From: Planctomycetota bacterium
Lineage (GTDB): Bacteria; Planctomycetota; Phycisphaerae; UBA1845; PWPN01
Assembly: GCA_022711465.1 (NCBI GenBank)
Contig: JAKLEZ010000009.1
Location: forward strand, 124,001 to 188,000
Direction: 5' to 3'
Length of the DNA: 64,000 bases
Notes under the pieces: model-generated
The model's database searches: none
The model's input: only the letters and a program-made list of their open reading frames with translations
What the model was told of the DNA's origin: nothing
In this document: one piece after another, positions 44,322-53,506 of the stretch
How positions within the stretch are numbered: position 1 is the first letter of the stretch
How the letters are laid out: every line of letters starts with the position of its first letter
Made by a program: the position numbers and the translations under genes

Positions 44322-44774
44322 ATGATGATTACGGACGTGACCTCCAAGGCCGGAGCCAAGCATCGCGCCAAGCGGTTGGGGCGCGGTGTCGGTTCGGGTC
44401 GCGGCAAGACTGCGGGGCGCGGCACCAAAGGCGCCGGGGCTCACTCTTCTCACGGGGCCAAGCCCCTGAGCGAGGGTGGCCAGACGCAGCTCTTTCGTCG
44501 GTTGCCCAAGCGCGGCTTCAGCAACTTCAGTTTTCGGACCGAGTACCAGGTGGTGAACGTGGGCACCCTCGAGGATCGTTTCGAGGCCAACACCCATGTC
44601 ACCCCGGACCTGCTCAAGTCGGTCGGGCTCATTCACGACCCCAAGGCACCGGTGAAGATTCTGGGTGATGGTCAGATTGGCAAGAAGCTGCGGGTTGAGG
44701 CCACCTGCTTCAGCGCCTCGGCGGTCAAGAAGATTACCGAGGCCGGCGGCCAGACCACGGTGATCGGCAAGTAG
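44322..44774 (+). CDS. rplO: 50S ribosomal protein L15
   Basis: 150-aa uL15, a late assembly protein. KRLGRGVGSGRGKTAGRGTK and GGQTQLFRRLPKRGF are diagnostic. It follows rpsE directly, with no rpmD (L30) between them. GGGAG is 10 nt before the ATG. Confidence 0.97.
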   Translation: MMITDVTSKAGAKHRAKRLGRGVGSGRGKTAGRGTKGAGAHSSHGAKPLSEGGQTQLFRRLPKRGFSNFSFRTEYQVVNVGTLEDRFEANTHVTPDLLKSVGLIHDPKAPVKILGDGQIGKKLRVEATCFSASAVKKITEAGGQTTVIGK

Positions 44775-44808
44775 GCATTGGCAGAGGAAGCGGCCAGGGA
44801 ACACCAGT

Positions 44809-46152
44809 ATGTTCAGCACGATCCTCAACATCTTCCGGATTCCCGAGTTGCGGCGCAAGCTGTTATTCACGCTAGGCTTGCTGATGATCTACCGCCTCGG
44901 TTTTCACGTGCCCCTGCCAGGTATTGACCAGAGCTCGATGGCCGAAGCCCTCAAGAAGCAGGCTGGCGACCAGGGCGGTTTCGGTCAGCTGGCCGCTGCT
45001 TTCGCTCTGTTCACCGGGGGTGATCTGCAGCAGAGTACCGTGTTCGGACTGGGAATCATGCCCTACATCTCCGCTGCGATCATTTTCCAGCTCCTGGCCA
45101 CGGTTGTTCCGGCGCTGGAGAAACTCCAGCGCGAAGGGGACACCGGGCGCAAGAAGATTCAGGAGTACACCCGCTATTCGACGGTAGGTTTGTGCCTGAT
45201 CCAGGCGGTCTTCTGGATCAACTACATGCAGGCTCGCGGCTACGTGTACGCGGATTTCGCGGGTGGGCTGCAGTTCTGGCTGATCGGCGTGTTTGGCCTG
45301 ACCTGCGGGACCATCTTCCTGATGTGGCTCGGTGAGCAGATCGACGAGTACGGCATCGGCAACGGCATCAGCCTCATCATCATGGCCGGCATCATCGCCC
45401 GCATTCCGAACGCGGTGATGTACGTCGCGGAGAACACCTCGTTTGGTGGTTCCGCCGGCACGGCCGGCAGTCTGAGCCCGATCAGCATTGCGGTCCTGAT
45501 TGTCGCGTTCATCTGTGTGGTCGCGGGGACGATCCTGATCACCCAGGCCCAGCGGAGAATTCCGATCCAGCAGGCCAAGCACACGCGTGGCCGCCGGGTT
45601 CTTGGCGGGCAGCGTCAGTATTTGCCTCTGCGGGTGAACCACGGCGGCGTGATGCCGATCATTTTTGCCAGCTCGCTGATGATCTTTCCGGGGGTGATCT
45701 TCGGATATCTGGCCGACGCGACCAACTGGGCGTTCTTCCGCTTTATGCGGGATTCCCTGCAGCACGACGGCTACATCTACGTGCTCTGCTATATCGCCCT
45801 GGTGTACTTCTTCGCGTACTTCTGGACTGCGGTTCAGTTCCAGCCGAAGGAGATGGCCAACAACCTCCGCGACTACGGCAGTTTCATCCCCGGCCTGCGG
45901 CCGGGCAAGCGTACCGCCGACTACCTCGAGCGGGTCATGGGTCGCATCACATACGTGGGTGCGGCGTTCCTGTCGATCATTGCCATCATTCCCACCCTGG
46001 TGGCCAGTTGGATGCAGATTCCGTACACTGTGTCCTCGTTCCTGGGAGGTACTGGCCTCTTGATCGTGGTCAGCGTTGCCCTGGACATGGTTCAGCGGAT
46101 CGAGGCCAACCTGGTGATGCGCAACTACAAGGGCTTCCTGAGCAGCGACTGA
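44809..46152 (+). CDS. secY: Preprotein translocase subunit SecY
   Basis: 447-aa channel-forming subunit of the Sec translocon with ten membrane helices. FRIPELRRKLLFTLGLLMIY, the plug/TM2 region (FGLGIMPYISAAIIFQLL), RRIPIQQAKHTRG in a cytosolic loop and the C-terminal RIEANLVMRNYKGF are canonical. As in most bacteria it sits between rplO and adk. Confidence 0.97.
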   Translation: MFSTILNIFRIPELRRKLLFTLGLLMIYRLGFHVPLPGIDQSSMAEALKKQAGDQGGFGQLAAAFALFTGGDLQQSTVFGLGIMPYISAAIIFQLLATVVPALEKLQREGDTGRKKIQEYTRYSTVGLCLIQAVFWINYMQARGYVYADFAGGLQFWLIGVFGLTCGTIFLMWLGEQIDEYGIGNGISLIIMAGIIARIPNAVMYVAENTSFGGSAGTAGSLSPISIAVLIVAFICVVAGTILITQAQRRIPIQQAKHTRGRRVLGGQRQYLPLRVNHGGVMPIIFASSLMIFPGVIFGYLADATNWAFFRFMRDSLQHDGYIYVLCYIALVYFFAYFWTAVQFQPKEMANNLRDYGSFIPGLRPGKRTADYLERVMGRITYVGAAFLSIIAIIPTLVASWMQIPYTVSSFLGGTGLLIVVSVALDMVQRIEANLVMRNYKGFLSSD

Positions 46153-46173
46153 CAGGGAAAGGCGGACTTGGGC

Positions 46174-46827
46174 ATGAACGTGATTCTGTTTGGACCTCCG
46201 GGCGCTGGCAAGGGCACCCAAGCCGAGCGGCTGGTTTCGACGTTTGGCTTCGAGCACCTCTCCAGCGGGGATGTGCTCCGGGCGGAGCGCAAGAGCGGGA
46301 CGGCCCTGGGCGCCAAGGTGGCCGGTTACATGGACTCCGGAGCTTTGGTTCCGGACGACATTATCATCGAGGTGATTCTGGCCCGGGTATTGAAGGCGTC
46401 GGCGGAGAAGCGCAGCGTGCTGTTGGACGGTTTCCCGCGGACCCTGGTTCAGGCCCGCAAACTGGATGAGGCTCTGGCCAAAGCCGGAACCGCGGTGGAT
46501 GTGGTGCTCTCGCTGGTTGTGCCGGACGGGCTGATCGTTGAGCGGATCACCGGGCGGCGCATTTCGCCGAGTGGGAAGGTGTACCACGTGAAGTACAATC
46601 CCCCCAAGGTCCCGGGCGTGTGTGACGAGACCGGGGAGAAGCTGGTTCAGCGGCCGGACGACACCGAAGCCGTGGTCAAGCAGCGTCTCGATGCTTACCA
46701 CGCTCAGACCGAAGTCCTGGAGAGCTACTACTGCGCGAAGGGTGTGCTGAAGCAGGTAGACGGCACCCAGGACATCGAGGTGGTCGCTCGGCAGATGAGC
46801 GACTTGGTGCGTGCTTTTGCACGATAG
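46174..46827 (+). CDS. adk: Adenylate kinase
   Basis: 217-aa enzyme converting ATP + AMP to 2 ADP. MNVILFGPPGAGKGTQAERL carries the P-loop; LDGFPRTLVQARKL and GRRISPSGKVYHVKYNPP (LID domain) follow. The LID has no four-Cys zinc site, so it is the zinc-free long form. The start MNVILFG is preferred to a TTG two codons upstream. Confidence 0.96.
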   Translation: MNVILFGPPGAGKGTQAERLVSTFGFEHLSSGDVLRAERKSGTALGAKVAGYMDSGALVPDDIIIEVILARVLKASAEKRSVLLDGFPRTLVQARKLDEALAKAGTAVDVVLSLVVPDGLIVERITGRRISPSGKVYHVKYNPPKVPGVCDETGEKLVQRPDDTEAVVKQRLDAYHAQTEVLESYYCAKGVLKQVDGTQDIEVVARQMSDLVRAFAR

Positions 46828-46836
46828 GTGCTCTCG

Positions 46837-47643
46837 ATGAGGGGCATCCTGCGACGATCTGAGACCGCCAAGCTCAAGAGCCGCGAGGAGCTTGAGCTGA
46901 TGCGAAAGGCGGGAAGGCTGGTCCATGGCGTGCTGGTTCGGATGCGGGAGATGGCCCGACCGGGCCTGACGACTGCGGAACTGAACGCGGAAGCGGATCG
47001 GTTGATCGCGGAAGCGGGGGGCGAGCCTCTGTTTCGCGGGCAGCGGATGAAACACGCGCGTTTCCCGTTTCCGGCGGCGTTGTGCACCAGTGTAAACGAC
47101 GAGGTGGTGCACGGGATTCCGTCGGAGCGGGTGCTGAACGAAGGTGATGTAGTCAGCATTGACTGCGGTGTGCGGTTGGGCGGCTATTGCGGCGATGCGG
47201 CGACCACGATCCCGATTGGGAAGGTCTCGGCGGAGGTCGAGCGGTTGTTGAGGGTGACTGAGGAGGCCCTGGACATCGCGATCCACGAGGTCCGGCCGAA
47301 GCGATGGTGGAGCGAAGTGGCCAGCCAGATGCAGCGGCACGTGGAGGCCGCGGGTTTCTCGGTGGTCAGGGATTTCGTTGGGCACGGCATCGGCAAGGAG
47401 ATGCACGAGGAGCCGAAGGTGCCGAACTACGCCGACGCCCGGGAGCGGCGGATGGATTTCATGCTGCTTCCGGGTCTGGTCATTGCGGTTGAGCCCATGG
47501 TGAACATGGGAACCGCGTCGGTGGGTTATGCGGACAAGACCGGCTGGCCGGTCGTCACCAAGGACGGGCGGTATGCCGCCCATTTTGAGCACACCCTCGC
47601 GGTGACGGACCGGGGGGTGGAGGTGCTCACTGACGGGCATTGA
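46837..47643 (+). CDS. map: Methionine aminopeptidase type I
   Basis: 268-aa metalloenzyme that removes the initiator Met. Metal ligands are visible in [20 protein letters not shown] (two Asp), [19 protein letters not shown] (His), [11 protein letters not shown] (Glu) and FEHTLAVTD (Glu). The ATG at 46837 (AGG 8 nt upstream) is preferred over the GTG that directly follows the adk stop. No infA follows it, unlike in many bacteria. Confidence 0.95.
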   Translation: MRGILRRSETAKLKSREELELMRKAGRLVHGVLVRMREMARPGLTTAELNAEADRLIAEAGGEPLFRGQRMKHARFPFPAALCTSVNDEVVHGIPSERVLNEGDVVSIDCGVRLGGYCGDAATTIPIGKVSAEVERLLRVTEEALDIAIHEVRPKRWWSEVASQMQRHVEAAGFSVVRDFVGHGIGKEMHEEPKVPNYADARERRMDFMLLPGLVIAVEPMVNMGTASVGYADKTGWPVVTKDGRYAAHFEHTLAVTDRGVEVLTDGH

Positions 47644-47672
47644 GGTCAGAGGCCGCAGTTGGGAATCGAGCC

Positions 47673-47786
47673 ATGAAAGTCCGAAGCAGCGTTCGTCGTA
47701 TTTGTGAGAACTGCAAGATTATTCGCCGGCGTGGCGTGGTGCGGGTGATCTGCACGAACCCACGGCACAAGCAGCGGCAGGGATGA
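47673..47786 (+). CDS. rpmJ: 50S ribosomal protein L36
   Basis: 37-aa bL36. [20 protein letters not shown] and the zinc ligands C11, C14, C27 and H32 identify the zinc-containing form. It lies 29 nt after map and 54 nt before rpsM, in the usual order. Confidence 0.95.
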   Translation: MKVRSSVRRICENCKIIRRRGVVRVICTNPRHKQRQG

Positions 47787-47840
47787 CAGTGGACAGGTCG
47801 CCCGGGATCCGGGGACCGGTGCTAAGAGAGGAGGGTCAAC

Positions 47841-48230
47841 GTGCCGCGTATTGCAGGCGTTGACATACCGAGTGACAAGAGAGTCGAGATCTCGTTGCGT
47901 TACATTTACGGGATCGGTCCGACCCTGGCCCGCGCTGTCCTCAAGGAGGCGGGTATCGATCCCGGAGTCCGGGCGAAGAACCTGACCGAGGACGAGGTGG
48001 CCCGCATTGCGGGCGTGATCGACCGGAACTACGTGGCCGAGGGCCAGCTCCGTCGCCAGGTGCAGCAGAACATTGCCCGGCTGCGGGACATTGGCTGCTA
48101 CCGAGGGATGCGGCACCGGCGAGGCCTTCCGGTGCGCGGGCAGCGGACCCGCTCCAATGCCCGGACGCGCAAGGGGCCCAAGAAAACCGTCGCAGGGAAG
48201 AAGGGCGTGAAGGAGATGCATCGTGGCTAA
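47841..48230 (+). CDS. rpsM: 30S ribosomal protein S13
   Basis: 129-aa uS13 of the 30S head, contacting P-site tRNA and bridges. [20 protein letters not shown] and [17 protein letters not shown] are canonical. GTG start with GAGGAGGG 6 nt upstream. It overlaps rpsK by 8 nt. Confidence 0.97.
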   Translation: MPRIAGVDIPSDKRVEISLRYIYGIGPTLARAVLKEAGIDPGVRAKNLTEDEVARIAGVIDRNYVAEGQLRRQVQQNIARLRDIGCYRGMRHRRGLPVRGQRTRSNARTRKGPKKTVAGKKGVKEMHRG

Positions 48231-48603
48231 AGGTGGCAAGAAGAAAGCTCGCCGGAGCGTATCCCGGGGGATCGCTCACATCAAGGCGACGTTCAACAAC
48301 ACGATGATCACGATTACCGACACGGCGGGCGAAGTGCTGGCCTGGGCGTCGGCCGGAACGGTCGGCTTCAAAGGCACGCGGAAGAGCACGCCGTTCGCCG
48401 CCACCCGGGCTGCCGAAGCTGCGGCTCAGGCGGCCAAGAAGTTCGGGCTGAACGAGCTCGAGATCCGCGTCAAGGGGCCCGGTCCCGGTCGCGAGTCGGC
48501 CATCACCGCACTCCAGGCGGCGGGCATGCGGATCCAGTCCATTGAGGATGTGACGCCGTTGCCGCACAACGGATGCCGGCCGGCCAAGAAGCGTCGCGTC
48601 TAA
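48223..48603 (+). CDS. rpsK: 30S ribosomal protein S11
   Basis: 126-aa uS11. [35 protein letters not shown] and the closing [15 protein letters not shown] are standard. GTG start inside the end of rpsM. The usual next gene rpsD (S4) is absent; rpoA starts after 28 nt. Confidence 0.97.
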   Translation: MAKGGKKKARRSVSRGIAHIKATFNNTMITITDTAGEVLAWASAGTVGFKGTRKSTPFAATRAAEAAAQAAKKFGLNELEIRVKGPGPGRESAITALQAAGMRIQSIEDVTPLPHNGCRPAKKRRV

Positions 48604-48631
48604 CCCTTGACCGATTTTGGAGGAATCCCCG

Positions 48632-49753
48632 ATGCGAACAAGGTGGCGTGGCCTCGAACTGCCGACGCAGGTCATTCGTGATGAGTCTATCAGCACGGAC
48701 ACCTATGCCCGGCTGCTCATCGAACCGTTCGAGCGCGGTTTTGGCACGACGGTCGGTAACAGCCTGCGCCGGATTCTGCTCTCCAGTCTGGAGGGCGCGG
48801 CGGTCACCAAAGTACGGATTGCAGGCGCCAGCCACGAGTTCATGAGCCTCCCGGGTGTGATGGAGGACGTGACTGACATCATTCTGAACATCAAAAACCT
48901 CGTTCTTCGAATGGAGAGCGAGGGCGAGAAGACCATGAAGCTGGCCCGCAAGGGACCTGGTGAGGTTTTTGCCCGGGACATTGAGCCGGATGCGAGCATC
49001 CAGATCATCAACCAGGGGCAGCTGATCGCCACGCTGACCGAGCCGGTCGAGCTGTCCATCGAGTTCTGGGTCAGTCCGGGCCGCGGGTACCGGACCTCGG
49101 AAGAGAACCAGACGGGCAGCGACGAATTGGGCGTTATCGCGGTTGACTCGGTTTTTTCGCCGGTCACCCGGGTGCGCTACAAGACCGAGGAGACCCGCGT
49201 GGGTCAGCGGACCAATTACGATCGCCTGATCATGGAGATCTGGACCAAGGGCACGATTCGGCCCGAGGACGCCATGGTCGAGGCGGCCAAGATTCTCCGC
49301 AAGCACCTCAATCCGTTCGTTGGCTACCAGGAACTTGGCGACGAGACGGCCGCGGCGGAGGTTCCGGCCGCCGAAGCGGTCGCCGCGACCGCCGTGGACC
49401 GCGATCTGCAGGAGCGGCTGTCCATGCCCATCGCTCAGCTGGATTTGTCCGTTCGGGCGGGCAACTGCCTGCAGTCGGCGAAGGTCAGCACGGTAGGTGA
49501 GCTGGCCCGCATGACCGAGACCGACCTGTTGAAGGTGAGGAGCTTCGGCCGGACGTCGCTTCGCGAGGTCAAGCGCAAGCTGGCGGACCTGGGCCTGAGC
49601 CTGGGAATGACTTTTGGAGCCACCGGTGCGTCGTCGGAGCCGGGGGCGGCGAATGCGGGTGATGCCGCTGGTCAGAACCCGGTGTCTCCCGCGTCGGCCG
49701 GCAATCCCGGTGATGGCGGCGACACCGTCCCAGCCGGTGTGAGTTCGAACTAG
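48632..49753 (+). CDS. rpoA: DNA-directed RNA polymerase subunit alpha
   Basis: 373-aa alpha subunit. The N-terminal dimerisation domain shows ARLLIEPFERGFGTTVGNSL and RRILLSSLEGAAVT; the C-terminal domain (LSVRAGNCLQSAKVSTVGEL, LLKVRSFGRTSLREVKRKL) binds UP elements and activators. A low-complexity Ala/Gly/Ser tail of about 40 residues extends past the usual end. GGAGG lies 9 nt before the ATG at 48632. Confidence 0.97.
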   Translation: MRTRWRGLELPTQVIRDESISTDTYARLLIEPFERGFGTTVGNSLRRILLSSLEGAAVTKVRIAGASHEFMSLPGVMEDVTDIILNIKNLVLRMESEGEKTMKLARKGPGEVFARDIEPDASIQIINQGQLIATLTEPVELSIEFWVSPGRGYRTSEENQTGSDELGVIAVDSVFSPVTRVRYKTEETRVGQRTNYDRLIMEIWTKGTIRPEDAMVEAAKILRKHLNPFVGYQELGDETAAAEVPAAEAVAATAVDRDLQERLSMPIAQLDLSVRAGNCLQSAKVSTVGELARMTETDLLKVRSFGRTSLREVKRKLADLGLSLGMTFGATGASSEPGAANAGDAAGQNPVSPASAGNPGDGGDTVPAGVSSN

Positions 49754-49767
49754 CGTGGAGTGTTGTC

Positions 49768-50472
49768 ATGAGGCATCTCGTCGCAAGACGAAAACTGAAT
49801 CGAACGAAGGAGCACCGCCTGGCCCTGCGGCGGAACATGGCCCAGAACCTGTTCGAGCACGGGCAGATCCGCACCACGTTGACCAAGGCCAAGGATGTTC
49901 GTCCCTTTGTCGAGCGACTGATTACCCTGGCTCGCAAGGCTCGCACCGGGGCCCCCGCCGCCCGTCTGGCTGCCCGCCAGCGACTGACCTCGCTGCTCGG
50001 CGATCGGGCGGTGATTCCGGCCGAGAACCGTGAGGAGTATGGAGGGATGTCGGATGCGGCCCGGCAGCGGGTGATGCGATCCCGCAGCGGGCGGCGGTAC
50101 CGTCTGGGTGCCGCGCGGGGTGGCCAGAAGTTCACGGCCGTCTCGATCGTCAACCACTTGATTCAGAATGTCGCCTCCGGGTTCGAGGATCGGCCGGGCG
50201 GATACACCCGGGTTATTCCCCTTGGCAAGGTGAGCAAGGGGGATAGTGCTCCCCGGGCCGTGCTCCAGCTGGTTGGCCGGGAGGAGTCTCCCGGCACGGT
50301 CACCCGTCCGGAAAAAACCGCTCGCCAGCGCCGCACCGAGCGGCGCTATGCAGCGGCCGCCAAAGCGGGTAAAATGAGCCGCAAGCGCGGTTCCGCCGAT
50401 GCCGAGGCTGCGCCGGCGCAGGCGCCGGAAGCGGGTGCTTCGAGTGAGGCCTCGGGCGGCGACAAGGCGTAG
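49768..50472 (+). CDS. rplQ: 50S ribosomal protein L17 with long C-terminal extension
   Basis: 234-aa bL17. The core (MRHLVARRKLNRTKEHRLAL to about residue 175, with NLFEHGQIRTTLTKAKDVRP) is normal, whereas the family is usually 115-130 aa. Basic then Ala/Glu-rich tail sequence makes up the rest. Last gene of the ribosomal block, 14 nt after rpoA. Confidence 0.95.
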   Translation: MRHLVARRKLNRTKEHRLALRRNMAQNLFEHGQIRTTLTKAKDVRPFVERLITLARKARTGAPAARLAARQRLTSLLGDRAVIPAENREEYGGMSDAARQRVMRSRSGRRYRLGAARGGQKFTAVSIVNHLIQNVASGFEDRPGGYTRVIPLGKVSKGDSAPRAVLQLVGREESPGTVTRPEKTARQRRTERRYAAAAKAGKMSRKRGSADAEAAPAQAPEAGASSEASGGDKA

Positions 50473-50523
50473 TCCCGGTTCAGGGCCGCTCCCCGAGCCG
50501 GATACGCCGGCCGGGTCTCTTTG

Positions 50524-50946
50524 ATGAGTGCCGATCCCAACTGCATATTCTGCAAGATCGTCGCAGGGCAGATCCCTGCATTGCGGGTGTTCGAGGATGA
50601 TGGCACGCTTGCCTTCTTGGATATCGGTCCCCTGGCTGAGGGGCACATGCTCGTCGTCCCCAAGGAGCATTACGCCCGTGTCGAGGACATGCCGCCCGAC
50701 AGGATGGCCGCGCTGGCCAGGCACTTTCCCCGGTTTGTGCGTGCGGTGACGAGGGTCACGTCCGCCGAAGGCTGCAATCTGCTTCTCAACAACGAGCGTG
50801 TGGCCGGGCAAGAGGTGCCCCATGTTCACTGGCACGTGATTCCCCGCAGCGCGGCCGACGGCCTGGGGTTTCGGTGGAAACCAACCAAGTACGCGACCGG
50901 TCGCGGCGAGGTCGTGCAGCAGTTGGTCAAGGATGCCCTGTTATGA
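50524..50946 (+). CDS. HIT-family nucleotide hydrolase/transferase
   Basis: 140-aa histidine-triad protein. CIFCKIVAGQIPALRVFEDD opens the fold, and HVHWHVIPR is the HxHxH active site, whose middle His attacks the alpha-phosphate. Members cleave AMP-lysine, AMP-NH2 or Ap4A. The stop overlaps the glycosyltransferase start (ATGA). Confidence 0.93.
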   Translation: MSADPNCIFCKIVAGQIPALRVFEDDGTLAFLDIGPLAEGHMLVVPKEHYARVEDMPPDRMAALARHFPRFVRAVTRVTSAEGCNLLLNNERVAGQEVPHVHWHVIPRSAADGLGFRWKPTKYATGRGEVVQQLVKDALL

Positions 50947-52541
50947 TTGAGCGGCTGCTTGAGAGCGAAACGGTGGTCAGCGCTTTTCTCTTCGCCTACC
51001 TGGTTATTCTCCTGGTGGTGTGCGTGTACGGCATGCATCGTTACCAGCTGGTGCATCTCTACTACAAGTATCGCCGCAACACGCCGAAGGCTCGGGCCTG
51101 TTTTCTGACGCTTCCCCGAGTCACCATTCAGCTCCCGATGTTCAACGAGAACGTGGTTGCCCGGCGGATCATTGATCACACCTGCCGGATCGACTATCCC
51201 AGGGATCGGCTCCAGATTCAGGTGCTTGACGATTCAACCGACGAGACGGTGGAGATCGCCCGGGCTGCTGTGGAATACTGGCGCGGACGTGGTGTCGACA
51301 TTGACTACGTGCACCGCGCCAACCGGGAAGGCTTCAAGGCCGGGGCCCTGACCCACGGCATGAAGACCGCCACCGGAGAGTTCATTCTCATCTTCGATGC
51401 GGACTTCATTCCGCCGCCCGAGATCATCCGCGAGACCATCCACTACTTCACGGATCCGCGTGTCGGCATGGTCCAGGCCCGCTGGGAGCACCTGAATCGT
51501 GAGCAGTCGCTACTGACCAAGGGACAGGCCATTCTCCTCGATGGTCACTTCGTGATTGAGCACGCGGCCCGGAACCGTTCTGGCCGGTTCATGAGTTTCA
51601 ACGGCACTGCCGGCCTGTGGCGCCGAACGTGCATCGAGGACGCCGGTGGCTGGCAGCATGACACTCTGACCGAGGACCTCGACTTGTCTTACCGGGCCCA
51701 GATGAAAGGCTGGAAGTTCCAATTCCTGCCCGATCTGACCTCCCCTGCCGAACTGCCCCCGGACATGGAAGCCTTCAAGCAGCAGCAGTACCGCTGGGCC
51801 AAGGGTGGCGCCCAGACTTGCCGGAAGCTGCTCCCGATGATCCTCCGTTCCCGGCTGCCCAAGCGAATCAAACTCGAGGCGTTCTTCCACCTGACTTCCT
51901 GCACTGTCTACGTGTACGTGGTCATTCTGACTCTCATGCTCTACCCGGTGGTGTACCTCAAGCTGCACGTGTTCGAGGAGGGCTGGGGCCGATACCTGTT
52001 TGATGCGTCCGTGCTGCTCCTGGCTACATGCGGGGCGAGCACCTTCTACATTGCCAGCCAGCGGGCTCAGTTCAAGACGTGGTCGGAGAGCCTCAAATAC
52101 ATACCCTTCCTGATGTCGCTGGGGATCGGTATCTCGCTGAACAACGCCCGGGCGGTCTTTGCCGGCTTCTTCGGCAAGCCGGGAGAGTTCGTTCGAACGC
52201 CGAAGTTCGGGGTGACCGCCGGTGACGGCAAGTTCCAGCAGCAGGCCCAGGTTGCCCGACGGAAGGGCCGCAAGATCCGCATCCAGCCCTTCGTCGAACT
52301 GGCGATCGGCCTCTACCTGCTCGCCTGCCTCGGGCTGTGCCTTTCGAACCACCGCATCACCATCGGTGTCCCGTTCATCTGTCTGTTCATGGTGGGATAC
52401 CTGTATGTTCCACTCACGACCTGGTTCGGTCACCGGCTGGGCAAGCACATACTCGGCGATGGGACCGTGATCGCTCCAGGGGCTTCGGCGCATTCCCGCG
52501 GGGTCCAGGTGGAGAGCGACCCTTTGAAGAGATCGGCGTAG
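50943..52541 (+). CDS. Membrane-bound family 2 glycosyltransferase (cellulose/mannan synthase-like)
   Basis: 532-aa processive-type glycosyltransferase: N-terminal membrane helix, then the GT-A domain with VTIQLPMFNE, LDDSTDETVE, the DxD motif in ILIFDADFIPPPE, TEDLDLSYRA (catalytic Asp) and QQQYRWAKGGAQ (QxxRW), then four or so C-terminal membrane helices. This order is that of cellulose synthase and glucomannan synthases, so it likely polymerises a beta-glycan across the inner membrane. No BcsB or PilZ partner is nearby. Coupled to the HIT gene by ATGA. Confidence 0.9.
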   Translation: MIERLLESETVVSAFLFAYLVILLVVCVYGMHRYQLVHLYYKYRRNTPKARACFLTLPRVTIQLPMFNENVVARRIIDHTCRIDYPRDRLQIQVLDDSTDETVEIARAAVEYWRGRGVDIDYVHRANREGFKAGALTHGMKTATGEFILIFDADFIPPPEIIRETIHYFTDPRVGMVQARWEHLNREQSLLTKGQAILLDGHFVIEHAARNRSGRFMSFNGTAGLWRRTCIEDAGGWQHDTLTEDLDLSYRAQMKGWKFQFLPDLTSPAELPPDMEAFKQQQYRWAKGGAQTCRKLLPMILRSRLPKRIKLEAFFHLTSCTVYVYVVILTLMLYPVVYLKLHVFEEGWGRYLFDASVLLLATCGASTFYIASQRAQFKTWSESLKYIPFLMSLGIGISLNNARAVFAGFFGKPGEFVRTPKFGVTAGDGKFQQQAQVARRKGRKIRIQPFVELAIGLYLLACLGLCLSNHRITIGVPFICLFMVGYLYVPLTTWFGHRLGKHILGDGTVIAPGASAHSRGVQVESDPLKRSA

Positions 52542-52596
52542 CGAGGGCGGCCTCGTCGGCAGGGCTTTCCCCTTTCGTCCTCCCGATCCTCGAAGG

Positions 52597-53490
52597 CTAC
52601 CGGGTGTTCCTTTTCCCATCCGGATGGTCCTTGTCCAGCCGGAAATCCGCGTCAGTGAAGTCTGTCCGCTCCCTGACATCCGTGTATCGGTACCGGGCGT
52701 CGAGTGTCCCGTCTTTGAGCCAGAGATCCGTGCCGGACGGCAGCAGGGTCTCGGCATCGATGTAGAAGTCCTGGCGGGTGTACTGGTAGCCTGGCATCGG
52801 CGGGCGCTGAACCACCAGATGGTGGGCCGGGCGGTGCATGGGATCGAGATCGACCACCCCCTCATACTTGATGGTCATGACCTTGGCCGTCTTCGGGTCG
52901 TCGAACGCATCGAGCGATCGGCTGGTAACCTGGGCCAGGCCGAACGAGGTGATCGGGTTTTTCGCCTTGCCGATCCTGGTCGGAAGATCTGCATCCAGGA
53001 TGCGGACCTGCGGCGGCATGAACAGCAATCCATGCCGTTCGCGGATGAGCAGTTTCCCGTCGTTTTGCCCGGCCACATACACGGATTCGAAGAACGGCAT
53101 CCTCTCGTCGTCCCACTCGAACTTGACGCTGAAGGGTGTCTTGCGGAATCGGGCCCGGATTATCTCCATGTCGGTGAGTTGCGGCACAACTCCCAGCCGT
53201 TCCTGGCGATAGAAGGTGAGCTGATACTGTTCCATTGCGTCGCAGCGGGTCTTCAACCTGCGCAGGCAGGCCACGGGATCGGCCGCGATTCGTTGCCCTT
53301 CACGAGCGTACTGTTCCTGCGGTGTTTCGACACGACTCTCGATCTTCGCGCCGGGTGCACCGCAGCCGCCGAGGATGGTCATGATGGCGATGGCGGCCGC
53401 CGTGAGGACTTGGCCGGTTGCGGCACGATGCCACAGGCCGGCCGGTCCAGAGTGTGGTGATCGGTTTGGGGCGGAGGGCTCACTTCTCAA
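52597..53490 (-). CDS. DUF1571 lipoprotein
   Basis: 297-aa exported protein with a lipobox-like ILGGC after the hydrophobic stretch VLTAAAIAIMTILGG. The mature part follows the DUF1571 pattern: CDAMEQYQLTFYRQER, MEIIRARFRKTPFSVKFEW and an outer-membrane-lipoprotein-like beta fold to DLWLKDGTLDARYRYTD. Role unknown; the fold resembles LolA/LolB-type lipid carriers. TTG start with GGGAG 7 nt upstream, 16 nt behind the queuosine-salvage gene. Confidence 0.85.
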   Translation of the reverse strand: MRSEPSAPNRSPHSGPAGLWHRAATGQVLTAAAIAIMTILGGCGAPGAKIESRVETPQEQYAREGQRIAADPVACLRRLKTRCDAMEQYQLTFYRQERLGVVPQLTDMEIIRARFRKTPFSVKFEWDDERMPFFESVYVAGQNDGKLLIRERHGLLFMPPQVRILDADLPTRIGKAKNPITSFGLAQVTSRSLDAFDDPKTAKVMTIKYEGVVDLDPMHRPAHHLVVQRPPMPGYQYTRQDFYIDAETLLPSGTDLWLKDGTLDARYRYTDVRERTDFTDADFRLDKDHPDGKRNTR

Positions 53491-53506
53491 GGTTCATCTC
53501 CCGTTT

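Noticed and set aside
44872..47640. Very long open frame on the minus strand opposite secY-adk-map
   Set aside because: It mirrors the codon periodicity of strongly conserved genes on the + strand, is His/Arg/Pro-rich and has no motif or ribosome binding site. Similar frames opposite rplC-rplB (35762-37819) and lacZ-length frames elsewhere are rejected for the same reason.
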